Source: Paenibacillus thalictri (GTDB lineage Bacteria > Bacillota > Bacilli > Paenibacillales > NBRC-103111). From it: a stretch of 64,000 bases of DNA. The notes beneath the pieces were generated by a model. The model was not told the DNA's origin, searched no databases, and saw only the letters and a program-made list of their open reading frames with translations. The DNA lies in contig NZ_SIRE01000008.1 of assembly GCF_004307995.1 (NCBI RefSeq), forward strand, positions 1 through 64,000. The letters run 5' to 3'. Position 1 is the stretch's first letter, and each line of letters starts with the position of its first letter. Positions 36,568 through 45,162 of this stretch are shown here, in pieces. A program made the position numbers and the translations under genes.

Positions 36568-37437
36568 ATGAGCATCACCGCTGAGAAAACAACAAAATGG
36601 CTGATTTATTTCATCCTTGCGATCGCAACGGTCGTTTTCCTGCTTCCGTTTGTGTCGGTTTTGGCCACTTCGCTTGTCAGTCAGCAGGAGTGGATGCGCA
36701 GAGGCGCTTTCATCTTGCTGCCGGAGAAGATCGACTGGACAGCCTACAAGATGGTGCTGTTTAAAAGCAGCTTGATCTGGGGGGCGTACAAGGTCACTTT
36801 GTTTCGAGTGGTCGTTGGCACCGCGCTGAATTTAGCCGTGACTTCGATGCTCGCCTACAGCCTCGCGCGCAGAGCGCTGCCGGGGAAAAACGCGGTTGTC
36901 ACCTTCATCTTTATTACAATGATCTTTCACGGCGGATTAATCCCGACTTATCTTCTGGTCAAATACATCGGACTGCAAAATTCGCTGTGGGCGCTTATTT
37001 TGCCGTCGCTGGTCAGCGCGTGGAATACGTTTATTATGAGAAACTTTTTCTTGTCGATCCCGGTTGAACTGGAGGAATCCGCCGTAATTGACGGCGCTTC
37101 CAACGCCCGGGTATTTACGCAAATCATCATCCCGCTGTCGCTGCCTTCTTTTGCGACGATTGGGCTGTTTTATGCGGTGCACCATTGGAACGAATGGTTC
37201 CAAGCCTCGATTTATTTAAACGATACGCACAAATACCCGGTGCAGGTGTTCATGCGCAACATTTTACTGAGCGGCTCCCTTCAGGACGAGCAGATGGATA
37301 TGATGGATCAGCTGCCGCCGGCGGAAACGCTGAAATCTGCCGTCATCATGATCAGCACCTTGCCTATATTAGTGCTTTACCCGTTCATTCAGAAATATTT
37401 CGTCAAAGGAACGCTTGTCGGTTCCGTCAAAGGATAA
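36568..37437 (+). CDS. ABC transporter permease, LplC type (locus 2)
   Basis: The predicted protein has 289 residues with six membrane segments. FHGGLIPTYLLVKYIGLQNS and the EAA loop EESAVIDGASNARVFTQIII are the LplC/YtcP hallmarks. It ends YFVKGTLVGSVKG. AAGGAGCTGG lies before the ATG, 13 bp after the preceding stop, so co-transcription is likely. Confidence 0.9.
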   Translation: MSITAEKTTKWLIYFILAIATVVFLLPFVSVLATSLVSQQEWMRRGAFILLPEKIDWTAYKMVLFKSSLIWGAYKVTLFRVVVGTALNLAVTSMLAYSLARRALPGKNAVVTFIFITMIFHGGLIPTYLLVKYIGLQNSLWALILPSLVSAWNTFIMRNFFLSIPVELEESAVIDGASNARVFTQIIIPLSLPSFATIGLFYAVHHWNEWFQASIYLNDTHKYPVQVFMRNILLSGSLQDEQMDMMDQLPPAETLKSAVIMISTLPILVLYPFIQKYFVKGTLVGSVKG

Positions 37438-37453
37438 TACGGAGGCTGCTGCC

Positions 37454-38260
37454 ATGACATTTGATTTGCATACCCATCACCGGCGCTGCGGGCATGCGGC
37501 GGGCGATATTGAGGAGTACATCCGCGCCGCAGCCGACTTTGGACTGACCGCCATCGGCATCTCCGATCATTCGCCTTATTTCGCGGCATCGGAGGATCAT
37601 CCCGCACCAGGGCTGGCCATGGCCGCCAGCGAGTTTCCGAGATACATCGAAGAGATCGTCCGGCTGAAAAAGAAATACGAAGACCGCATTGAAGTACTGG
37701 TCGGCGTGGAATCGGACTTTTTTCCGGAGCATGTCGGGAAATATGATCAGATCTACCGGCAGTATCCGCTTGATTACATCATCGGCTCGATTCATGTTAC
37801 AAACGGCAAACATGTATCTCAGAACATGCATATTTGGTACGAACTGGACGAGGAGCAGTTGGAGCGGGAGCGGGACATTTACTTCGGACTGCTGCAGCAG
37901 GCGGCGAAAAGCGGCGTCTTTCACATTATCGGACATATGGATCTTGTGCGCCGCTACTATCGCGATTTTATGGGCACCTGCGGCGCACTCGTCGAGCAGA
38001 CCGTCAAGGTGTTTGCCGAAACCGGGGTAACGATGGAGATCAATACTTCGGGCATTATGCGCAGCGAAGGCACTAACCCGTGTCTCGAGGTGCTTGAGCT
38101 GGCGCACCGCTACGGCGTACCCGTCACGTTTGGCTCCGATGCTCACAAGCCCGTGCGGGTAGGCGAACATTGGGAAGAGGTCATGCGGATGCTGAAGGAA
38201 ATCGGCTACAGGGAGCTGCAGATGTTCCGGGGACGTCAGCCTGTCCGCATTCCGATCTGA
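37454..38260 (+). CDS. PHP-domain phosphoesterase (histidinol-phosphatase HisK-like)
   Basis: The predicted protein has 268 residues. DLHTHHRRCGH (about residues 4-14), ISDHSPYF, GVESDFFPE and FGSDAHKP carry the metal-binding histidines and acids of the PHP family. Overall layout matches HisK-type histidinol-phosphatases. Its place after a sugar transporter, with no his genes nearby, suggests a different phosphomonoester substrate here. GGAGGCTGCTGCC lies just before ATG 37454. It is part of the locus 2 transcript. Confidence 0.85.
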   Translation: MTFDLHTHHRRCGHAAGDIEEYIRAAADFGLTAIGISDHSPYFAASEDHPAPGLAMAASEFPRYIEEIVRLKKKYEDRIEVLVGVESDFFPEHVGKYDQIYRQYPLDYIIGSIHVTNGKHVSQNMHIWYELDEEQLERERDIYFGLLQQAAKSGVFHIIGHMDLVRRYYRDFMGTCGALVEQTVKVFAETGVTMEINTSGIMRSEGTNPCLEVLELAHRYGVPVTFGSDAHKPVRVGEHWEEVMRMLKEIGYRELQMFRGRQPVRIPI

Positions 38261-38273
38261 AGGAGGCCGCGTG

Positions 38274-39224
38274 ATGTCACAATCGACTGAGTACTGGGCT
38301 AATAATGAGTATGTCCGCATCGCCACCTTCGATCTGAATTCGCGAGAGAGCACACCGCTTGGGGAGCCGTCGCAGCTTCCCGCCGACAGCTTTTTGATCA
38401 GCCGTTACAGCGGCAATACTTCGTTCCACATCTTGATCGATGCAGGCAAAAAAGATCAAGCCAAGATGAGGATTATTCCCCAGTTGCTGCAGATGGGCAT
38501 CGGAAAACTCGATATGGCGGTTGTCTCTCATCCGCATCAGGATCATTTCGGCGGATTTATCGATATTTTGAATTATTCGGGTATCGAAGTTGGGCAATTG
38601 ATTTACGCGCCCGTCGATGAGAACGATATTGAGCGGGGGGATCTCGATCCGCTCAATTACGAGACATGGCGGGAGTTCACGGAGGTCTTGCGGCAAAGCG
38701 GGATCGCCTGCCGAAAAATCATGCGGGACGAAACCGGCGGCACGATCCGCATTGATTCGGATTTGTATTTGGACATTATTGACGTCCCGCTGTTCCGGCA
38801 GGATTCGTCGGAGCGGGTCAATATCAATAATTTGAACCTTGTGCTGAAACTTCAGTACAAGGAGTTTACCGCTTTATTTCCGGGAGATTGTGCTGTCAAG
38901 CAATCCGGCGAGATTATGGCGTCCGCGGCCGGGGACCGTATTACGGATCTGTTTATGCTCAAGGCGGCCCATCACGGAGGCACTCAATCGCTGACGCCGG
39001 AATTTATTGCTTCTTGCAACGCTCGCATCGTCATTATCCCCAGCAATTATTATATCGTGGAGCAAGCCGCCGTATTTGCGGACAATATTCGCGAGTACGG
39101 CAAAAACGGGGCAAAGCTGCTGCGAACCGATCTCTATCGGACGATTGAACTCCAGACGGATGGTTACAGCGTGAGGTGCTCGGCGGAATCACCGGACGAA
39201 ACGGATTACTCCTTTTTCCCCTGA
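38274..39224 (+). CDS. MBL-fold metallohydrolase (ComEC C-terminal-like)
   Basis: The predicted protein has 316 residues. VVSHPHQDHFGGF (about residues 82-94) is the H-x-H-x-D-H zinc motif. FPGDCAVK and AHHGGTQS add the usual Asp and His ligands. The pattern is that of the DNA-uptake ComEC hydrolase domain and related phosphodiesterases. No membrane part is present. AAGGAGG precedes the ATG. With GDPD and PHP nearby it is the third candidate phosphoesterase of the locus. Confidence 0.82.
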   Translation: MSQSTEYWANNEYVRIATFDLNSRESTPLGEPSQLPADSFLISRYSGNTSFHILIDAGKKDQAKMRIIPQLLQMGIGKLDMAVVSHPHQDHFGGFIDILNYSGIEVGQLIYAPVDENDIERGDLDPLNYETWREFTEVLRQSGIACRKIMRDETGGTIRIDSDLYLDIIDVPLFRQDSSERVNINNLNLVLKLQYKEFTALFPGDCAVKQSGEIMASAAGDRITDLFMLKAAHHGGTQSLTPEFIASCNARIVIIPSNYYIVEQAAVFADNIREYGKNGAKLLRTDLYRTIELQTDGYSVRCSAESPDETDYSFFP

Positions 39225-39478
39225 TTTTCGATATGCGGAACTCGTAAGCTTTGGGCTTATGGTTCCGTTTTTTCATAGGATTCGGCGGTCCCGCGGCTTC
39301 CATGATCAATGACAGAGAACGATGTTTCGAAAAAATATTTGTTTCTCTTTGTAAATAATGATGAAATCACAGATATATCAGTGTATAATTTGATTGATTC
39401 ATTATTTTTATTGCAGATCCAACGTCCGAAACAAAAGCATCGTGTTTTAAAACAAACATTTTAATGGGGGAAGCGCTT
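39225..39478 (+). promoter_or_regulatory. Intergenic region with promoter of the alcohol dehydrogenase gene
   Basis: A good -10, GTGTATAAT (TATAAT at 39384-39389), lies about 90 bp before the dehydrogenase start, with no clear -35. GGGGGAAGCG just before ATG 39479 is its ribosome binding site. I see nothing else in this stretch. Confidence 0.4.
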
Positions 39479-40489
39479 ATGAAAGCAGCTGTATTGCAAG
39501 GAGTAGGTCAATTACAAGTGATGGAATGGCCGGAACGTGAGCTCGGACCGGAAGAGGTACGGATTCGGGTCAAATGTTGCGGCATATGCGGCACGGATCA
39601 GCATATTTATCATGGCCAGCCGGGTTCGGCGGCTGTCAGCACGCCCATCGTGCTCGGTCACGAATTGTCCGGCGAAGTCATGGCTTGCGGATCCGGCGTT
39701 ACTGCGCTCAAGCCGGGCGATCGTGTCTCGGTTGATCCGAATATGTATTGCGGCGGCTGCGAATATTGCCAAACCGGCCGGCCTCAATTATGCGATCATT
39801 TGCAGGCTGTCGGCGTGACGCGGGACGGCGGCATGGGCGAGATTTGCATCGTGCCTGCGGCGAATTGCTACAAGCTGCCGGACAACATGAGTTACGTCGA
39901 AGGCGCGATGGTGGAGCCGCTTGGCTGCGTCGTGCACGGCTTCAAAAAGCTCGACGTGAAGCCGGTACATAAAGTGCTGCTGATTGGAGGCGGCTTCATC
40001 GGCCAGCTATTTTTGCAGCTGTTCCGCTCACGGGGGCCAGCGCAAATTACGGTCAGCGATCCGGCGGTCGAGAAACACGCGCTGCTGCGTCAGTCCGGCG
40101 CTGACGAGACGGTTGTTCCGACGCCGGAGGTAGCGGAGCAACTGCGGAATTCGGCCGACATCGTGGTCGAATGTGTCGGCCGGAAGGAGTCGATGGAGCT
40201 GGCGGTTCGGGCGGCACGCAAGGGCGGGCAGGTGCTGCTGTTCGGAGTGGCTTCGCCGCAGACGGGCATCGAGGTATCGCCTTACGAGATTTTTACAAAG
40301 GAGCTGCGCATCTACGGCTCGTTTATCAATCCGCATACGCATCCCGATGCGATAGCGCTGCTGCGAAGCGGCATCGTAGAGGTGGAGCGGCTCGTGAGCC
40401 ATCGCTTCAAGCTCGATGAATTGCCGGAGGCGATGGCCCAATACGGAAAACTAGGCGTGTCCAAAGGGGTTATCGCGCACGAAGGCTAG
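39479..40489 (+). CDS. Zinc-dependent alcohol/polyol dehydrogenase
   Basis: The predicted protein has 336 residues. CCGICGTDQHIYHG (about residues 33-46) and GHELSG give the catalytic zinc site. CGGCEYCQTGRPQLC (about residues 91-105) is the four-cysteine structural zinc lobe. LLIGGGFIGQL is the NAD-binding loop. It resembles sorbitol, threonine or galactitol-phosphate dehydrogenases and would oxidise a sugar alcohol; the exact substrate is unknown. GGGGGAAGCG precedes ATG 39479. Confidence 0.87.
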   Translation: MKAAVLQGVGQLQVMEWPERELGPEEVRIRVKCCGICGTDQHIYHGQPGSAAVSTPIVLGHELSGEVMACGSGVTALKPGDRVSVDPNMYCGGCEYCQTGRPQLCDHLQAVGVTRDGGMGEICIVPAANCYKLPDNMSYVEGAMVEPLGCVVHGFKKLDVKPVHKVLLIGGGFIGQLFLQLFRSRGPAQITVSDPAVEKHALLRQSGADETVVPTPEVAEQLRNSADIVVECVGRKESMELAVRAARKGGQVLLFGVASPQTGIEVSPYEIFTKELRIYGSFINPHTHPDAIALLRSGIVEVERLVSHRFKLDELPEAMAQYGKLGVSKGVIAHEG

Positions 40490-40980
40490 AACGGACCGGC
40501 GTGGCTTTAGAGATCAAAGACGGTAAATTTACGGAGCGCGCCGTCCCGTCCGGCTGAGGGATGACGGCGTTGTCGCGGATGGTTGCGGGGATTGACCCGC
40601 AACCTCCTTATTAATCCCGTCAGACCGATGACGGTTCCAACGAAGTCTTCCAGAAACGCGAATCCTCCAATACAATCTCCTCTGTCAGCTTGCGAATGAT
40701 GCTTGGCTCCCCCTGGCATTCAGCTCATTCGGCGATTCCTCCATATCCGCGGCATGCGGATCAGCCTTGACTTGAAGCGCTCTCCCAATCCGCATCATTT
40801 TGCGCAAGTTGAGTTCTGCGACATATACCTGCATTGTCTTCTGAAATAAAATGTAAGCGCTATCAATTTGGTTTTTTCTCGTTTAGGCGTAAATGGGCCA
40901 TAAAGGATATTGACGAGCCGTGCAGAATATTACTCACATGTTACATACACGACTACCTGTCTAGTAAAGGAATGATGCAT
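40490..40980. promoter_or_regulatory. Intergenic region with hairpin, decayed sequence and cre site
   Basis: GGTTGCGGG (40581-40589) pairs with CCCGCAACC (40596-40604), a possible terminator without a T run. On the minus strand, 40850-40620 reads as disrupted coding-like sequence (a short frame then several shifts), perhaps a dead gene I cannot name. TGTAAGCGCTATCA at 40852-40865 matches the CcpA site consensus at every position and lies before the locus 3 kinase. TTGACG (40910-40915) may be part of its promoter. Confidence 0.6.
40852..40865 (+). promoter_or_regulatory. CcpA-binding (cre) site
   Basis: TGTAAGCGCTATCA fits TGWAARCGYTWNCW with no mismatch. It lies about 115 bp upstream of the kinase gene start. 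Confidence 0.7.
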
Positions 40981-42726
40981 ATGATTGGCAAACGTTATTT
41001 TTTACCTCTGCGAATGAAGTTCCTCATCGTATTTGTTTTGTTAATTACCGTTCCCTATTTTGTAAGCGGTGTGTTCACATACCGTAAATACTCGTCAGAT
41101 GTTGACCGCAATACCCGTGATTCCACTTTGAAAATTATGGAACAGATGAACTTGAATCTGGACCGATATGTCAAAGAAATCGACCGGTTGACACAAGCCC
41201 CTCTGTATGATCAGGATGTGTTGAGGATTTTACTCCATCACAGCGGCAGTTACGATCCGAATCTGTACTTGCCTATCGAAGAATATGGCAAAATAAACTT
41301 GTTCTTATCTTCTTTTACGAGTGACCGGGTGGAAATTAAGGGGATTATGATTTTTACGAATGACGGCGGGCTCTTCAGCAGCTCATTGAATAGTATCAAA
41401 TCTTATTGGCATTCGGAACAAAACGAATGGATGACCGATGTGAAGCGGTTAAGCGGCGGGCTTGTGATTTTGCCGCCGCATTCGGCTAATTATTATGTGC
41501 AGCCCCTTGAAGTCATATCGATTGCAAGGGTCATTGTTCATCCGGAGAGCCGGGTTCCCCTGGGCATTATGAAAGTCGATCTTACGATGGAAGGGTTTCA
41601 GCGTGTATTGTCTTTAGTTGATTTTACGCCAAACAGCCGTTTCTTTATATATAACCGCGACAAGGTTTTGCTTTACCCGTTTGAGTATAGTCAACATCCG
41701 GATTGGGCCTTTGAACGTGTGACTCACAGCACGCCGGATACGATCATGTCCACTGTGTATTCCAATTACAGCAAACTCACTTTGGTTGGACACATACCTC
41801 TCGCTGATTTACGCGGGGATGCGCAGGAACTAACGAACTTTACGGTCATTGTGTCCATCATTTCATTGATCGCCGCCTTCGGCATTGCTGTTCTGATCTC
41901 CAACCGTCTGGTCAAACCGATCCGTCGGCTGCAAAGCCACATGAAGCAAGTGCAGAGAGGTTCGTTTCAATCCAAAGCGGTTGTTGTCACGCATGATGAA
42001 ATCGGTCAATTAACCGTTACTTTTAATACGATGGTTGATGAACTGAACCGCTTAGTAAGGGAGGTATATGAGACCCGAATCAGGGAACGCGAAGCGGAGC
42101 TTTCCGCTCTGCAGAGTCAGATCAATCCGCATTTTTTATACAATACGTTGGAATCGGTCAATATGCTGGCACTTCATAACGAACAATTGCAAATTTCTGA
42201 TATCGTTTCAAGCCTGGGCAAGCTGCTTCGTTATACAGTGGAAAAACAGGAAAGGCCGGTAACTTTGAGGGACGAGCTGTTATTTGTAGATAACTATTTG
42301 CAAATACAAGCATTCCGTTTGAAAAACCGGCTGCATGCCGTCATCGACATCGAGCCGTCATTTGAGGATTGTTTGGTGCCTAAACTGATTTTACAGCCAT
42401 TGATTGAAAATGTAATCGAACATGCGCTGAAAAAAGAAACCGTAACGATTAAAATAACAGCCCATTTTCAGAACGATGACCTGGTCATAAGCGTAACTGA
42501 TAACGGCATTGGACTGACAAGACAGCAAATCCAAGACATTGAAATACGAATAAACAGCAGAACCGCGGCGCAGTATGGACAGCATCGTTTTGGCGAAGAG
42601 AACAAAGGGTTCGGGCTGAGAAACGTACACCAGCGTCTGAAAATTTTATACGGTGACAATTATGGATTATTTATTGACAAAGAGGTCAACGAGGGATCAT
42701 CCTTTATGTTAAAACTGCCTGTATAA
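40981..42726 (+). CDS. Sensor histidine kinase, YesM type (locus 3)
   Basis: The predicted protein has 581 residues. A first membrane helix (FLIVFVLLITVPYFVSGVF), a cache-like outer domain, a second helix (FTVIVSIISLIAAFGIAVLI) and HAMP precede the phospho-acceptor QINPHFLYNTLESVN. The ATPase domain has LIENVIEHALK and DNGIGLTRQ. It starts at ATG 40981 behind AAAGGA; earlier ATGs at 40972 and 40975 are too near the site. It is paired with the response regulator 18 bp downstream. Confidence 0.9.
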   Translation: MIGKRYFLPLRMKFLIVFVLLITVPYFVSGVFTYRKYSSDVDRNTRDSTLKIMEQMNLNLDRYVKEIDRLTQAPLYDQDVLRILLHHSGSYDPNLYLPIEEYGKINLFLSSFTSDRVEIKGIMIFTNDGGLFSSSLNSIKSYWHSEQNEWMTDVKRLSGGLVILPPHSANYYVQPLEVISIARVIVHPESRVPLGIMKVDLTMEGFQRVLSLVDFTPNSRFFIYNRDKVLLYPFEYSQHPDWAFERVTHSTPDTIMSTVYSNYSKLTLVGHIPLADLRGDAQELTNFTVIVSIISLIAAFGIAVLISNRLVKPIRRLQSHMKQVQRGSFQSKAVVVTHDEIGQLTVTFNTMVDELNRLVREVYETRIREREAELSALQSQINPHFLYNTLESVNMLALHNEQLQISDIVSSLGKLLRYTVEKQERPVTLRDELLFVDNYLQIQAFRLKNRLHAVIDIEPSFEDCLVPKLILQPLIENVIEHALKKETVTIKITAHFQNDDLVISVTDNGIGLTRQQIQDIEIRINSRTAAQYGQHRFGEENKGFGLRNVHQRLKILYGDNYGLFIDKEVNEGSSFMLKLPV

Positions 42727-42744
42727 ATTGGGAGGGGGATTGGC

Positions 42745-43488
42745 ATGTATAAAATCATGATAGCTGAGGATGAAGACCAGATCCGAATAGGCTTAAAGAA
42801 AACAATTGAAGAGGTCATCGGCGGCTTTAAGGTTGTGGCGGAGGCGGCAAACGGGAAAGACGCGTTGGACCAATTGCATAAAACATCTCCAGACATTCTC
42901 ATAACGGATATTCGGATGCCGGAAATGAACGGGATCGAGACGATCCGTAGGGTCAGAGACAATTTTCCGAGTTTATATATCATTATCGTGAGTGGTTACG
43001 GGGATTTCGAATATGCCAAGATGGCTATTAAATATCAAGTTGCGGAGTACTTATTAAAACCTGTGAATCGGGTTGAATTGGCTGAAGTTTTGCAGAGTAT
43101 AAAAAGAAATTTGGATGCCGGAAATATGTCTTCGAACGAGCACGAGCTTACAGATGAAATGAAGGAAGGCCGGCACGCGATCCGCAAAGTGAAGGATATT
43201 GTGATGCAAAATATGGCGGAAGATATTTCCTTGCAAAGAGTGGCCGCCCAGGTGAATCTGACTCCTCATTATTTATCTGTATTGTTCAAAACCGTGTCAG
43301 GACAAAATTATTCCGATTTTGTTACGGATAGCCGAATGATCAAAGCAAAGCAGCTTCTGAAAGAAACCAACTTGAAGATTCATGAAATCGCCAATATGAC
43401 CGGATATGTCAGCGCCAAGCACTTTATGAATGTGTTTAAGCAAAGAGTCGGTACGACTCCTTCCGATTATCGTAATCATGGATCTTAA
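42745..43488 (+). CDS. Short response regulator with AraC-type domain (locus 3)
   Basis: The 247-residue protein is about half the usual YesN length. The receiver (residues 1-120) has D55 in ITDIRMPEMNG and LLKPVNRVE. The AraC helix-turn-helix motifs (LQRVAAQVNLTPHYLSVLF, then IHEIANMTGYVSAKHFMNVF) follow almost directly, so the long central linker found in the other two regulators of this window is missing. GGGAGGGGG precedes the ATG. It likely activates the operon starting at 43613. Confidence 0.9.
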   Translation: MYKIMIAEDEDQIRIGLKKTIEEVIGGFKVVAEAANGKDALDQLHKTSPDILITDIRMPEMNGIETIRRVRDNFPSLYIIIVSGYGDFEYAKMAIKYQVAEYLLKPVNRVELAEVLQSIKRNLDAGNMSSNEHELTDEMKEGRHAIRKVKDIVMQNMAEDISLQRVAAQVNLTPHYLSVLFKTVSGQNYSDFVTDSRMIKAKQLLKETNLKIHEIANMTGYVSAKHFMNVFKQRVGTTPSDYRNHGS

Positions 43489-43541
43489 AATCTCGCACCT
43501 TTTCACCATTCCCGGTGATTTCTGTTTCTTAAGGCAGCCCT

Positions 43542-43568
43542 TATACTTAATCACTGAAAGCGTTTAAC
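43542..43568 (+). promoter_or_regulatory. Promoter and cre-like site of the amidohydrolase operon
   Basis: TATACT (43542-43547) is a good -10 with no clear -35. TGAAAGCGTTTAAC (43555-43568) just after it resembles a CcpA site with mismatches at the end and covers the likely transcription start. The weak -35 suggests need for the response regulator. Confidence 0.55.
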
Positions 43569-43612
43569 AAATGGCGCTTAACCTAGATAACGTGGAAAGG
43601 GGTATCGAAATA

Positions 43613-44740
43613 ATGCCAGAAACGGAAAAAAGTGCGAATAAAAACGGAAATGCTGCCGAGCGAAAAAACATCGGTGTGATCGATTGCGACATTCATCACA
43701 ACATCCCGAATATCGAAGCGATTTTCCCTTACTTGCCGAGAAAGTACAAAGAACAAATTGAAATTTGGGGTCCGCTTCACGGTGGGTTTGGATTAAACGG
43801 CGGTCTTCACGGCCGGCGATTCGATGCGTTTCCCGGGGGCGGGAAGCAAGCCGGTTCGGATTTGGATTTTATGATAAGGCAGCATTTTGAAGAGTATGAC
43901 GTCAAATTCGGTATTTTGACCGGCGAATTTGTAGGATGTACGATGGTTCCCGATCCTTATTATGCGGCTGCTTTATGTTCCGCATACAACGATTACACCA
44001 TTGAGCATTGGTTGGATAAAGATCCGAGATTACGTGGTTCTATCAACATTCCTTACCACGATATTGCCGCTTCCGTGAAGGAAATCGAGCGGGTCGGTTC
44101 TCACCCGCAGATGGTTCAAGCGTATGTTCAGGGCGGAGCGATCCATCCGTACGGCCAGAGAAACTATCATCCGATCTATGAAGCTTGTGTGAAACATAAC
44201 TTGCATTTCGCGATTCACGTCGGCGGAGAAGGCGCAAGCGGCAATGCATCGGCAACAGGAGCAGGCAACCCCTCGTATTATATCGAAAGACGTGCGGCAC
44301 GCCCGCAAGTGTTCATGGCGCATATGGCCAGTTTTATATTTGAAGGCGTATTCGAGTTATTCCCGCAGCTGCAGGTGCTGTTCATTGAGGCAGGCGTTTT
44401 CTGGATCGCCCCTTACATGTGGCGTTTGGATCAGGATTGGCGTGCGCTTCGCCCGCAGACGCCTTGGGTGGAGAAGAAGCCAAGCGAATATTTGCAAACC
44501 AATATGTACTTCGGATCGCAGCCGCTCGAGGAAGTGCCGAATAAAGCGCTTTTTGATTTGATGATGGAGGCCACTTACGCTTCAGAACGGATGCTGTTCT
44601 GCAGTGACTACCCGCATTGGGATTTCGATTCCCCGAAGTTGACGTTTCCGAAAATGGATAAAAAGATTGCGGACAACATTTTATACAACAATGCAGCCAA
44701 GTTATATGGATTGCCGCTGCATGAATCCACGGAGGGATAA
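43613..44740 (+). CDS. Amidohydrolase-2 family metal-dependent hydrolase
   Basis: The predicted protein has 375 residues. VIDCDIHHNIP (about residues 22-32), FAIHVGGEG, VFMAHMASF and FCSDYPHWD are placed like the metal and catalytic residues of the ACMSD/decarboxylase-like amidohydrolases. The first site is D-x-H-H rather than H-x-H, as in one branch of that family. It may decarboxylate or hydrolyse a ring or sugar-acid substrate. GGAAAGGGG is 10 nt before ATG 43613. Only 3 bp separate it from the Rieske gene, so the two are tightly coupled. Confidence 0.85.
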   Translation: MPETEKSANKNGNAAERKNIGVIDCDIHHNIPNIEAIFPYLPRKYKEQIEIWGPLHGGFGLNGGLHGRRFDAFPGGGKQAGSDLDFMIRQHFEEYDVKFGILTGEFVGCTMVPDPYYAAALCSAYNDYTIEHWLDKDPRLRGSINIPYHDIAASVKEIERVGSHPQMVQAYVQGGAIHPYGQRNYHPIYEACVKHNLHFAIHVGGEGASGNASATGAGNPSYYIERRAARPQVFMAHMASFIFEGVFELFPQLQVLFIEAGVFWIAPYMWRLDQDWRALRPQTPWVEKKPSEYLQTNMYFGSQPLEEVPNKALFDLMMEATYASERMLFCSDYPHWDFDSPKLTFPKMDKKIADNILYNNAAKLYGLPLHESTEG

Positions 44741-44743
44741 GGC

Positions 44744-45118
44744 ATGACGCGTCATTACATCGGGACAACCGATCAATTTACCGTCGGGGAACCGAAGCTG
44801 GTTCAAATCAACGGCCGCAAAATCGGGGTTTATCGGCTAAGCGATGACCGATTCCACGCCATCTTAAATTATTGTCCGCATCAAGGAGCAGAGCTGTGCA
44901 AAGGACCAGTCACCTCATGGATCAAATCCTCGAGACCGGGCGATTTTCAGTATGAAAAAGAAGGGGAAATCGTCCGTTGTCCTTGGCATGGTTGGGAGTT
45001 CGACATTCCGAGCGGATGTATGGTTATTGACCGCAAGATACGGACATTGACTTACGACGTAACCGTTGAGAAATTTGACGTATCGATAGAGCAGGGCAAG
45101 GTTTATATCGAAATGTAA
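44744..45118 (+). CDS. Small Rieske [2Fe-2S] protein
   Basis: The 124-residue protein has no membrane or signal part. C44-P-H46 and C79-P-W-H82 are the two cysteines and two histidines that bind the Rieske cluster; the 32-residue gap between the pairs is longer than in most Rieske ferredoxins and includes SRPGDFQYEKEGE. C52 lies just after the first pair. It could pass electrons to an oxygenase, but no oxygenase or reductase gene is in the operon, so its partner is unknown. It is cotranscribed with the amidohydrolase. Confidence 0.88.
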   Translation: MTRHYIGTTDQFTVGEPKLVQINGRKIGVYRLSDDRFHAILNYCPHQGAELCKGPVTSWIKSSRPGDFQYEKEGEIVRCPWHGWEFDIPSGCMVIDRKIRTLTYDVTVEKFDVSIEQGKVYIEM

Positions 45119-45162
45119 CCGGTGATCTTCATCATACAAAAAGGAGAAGGGGTTAAGAACAA

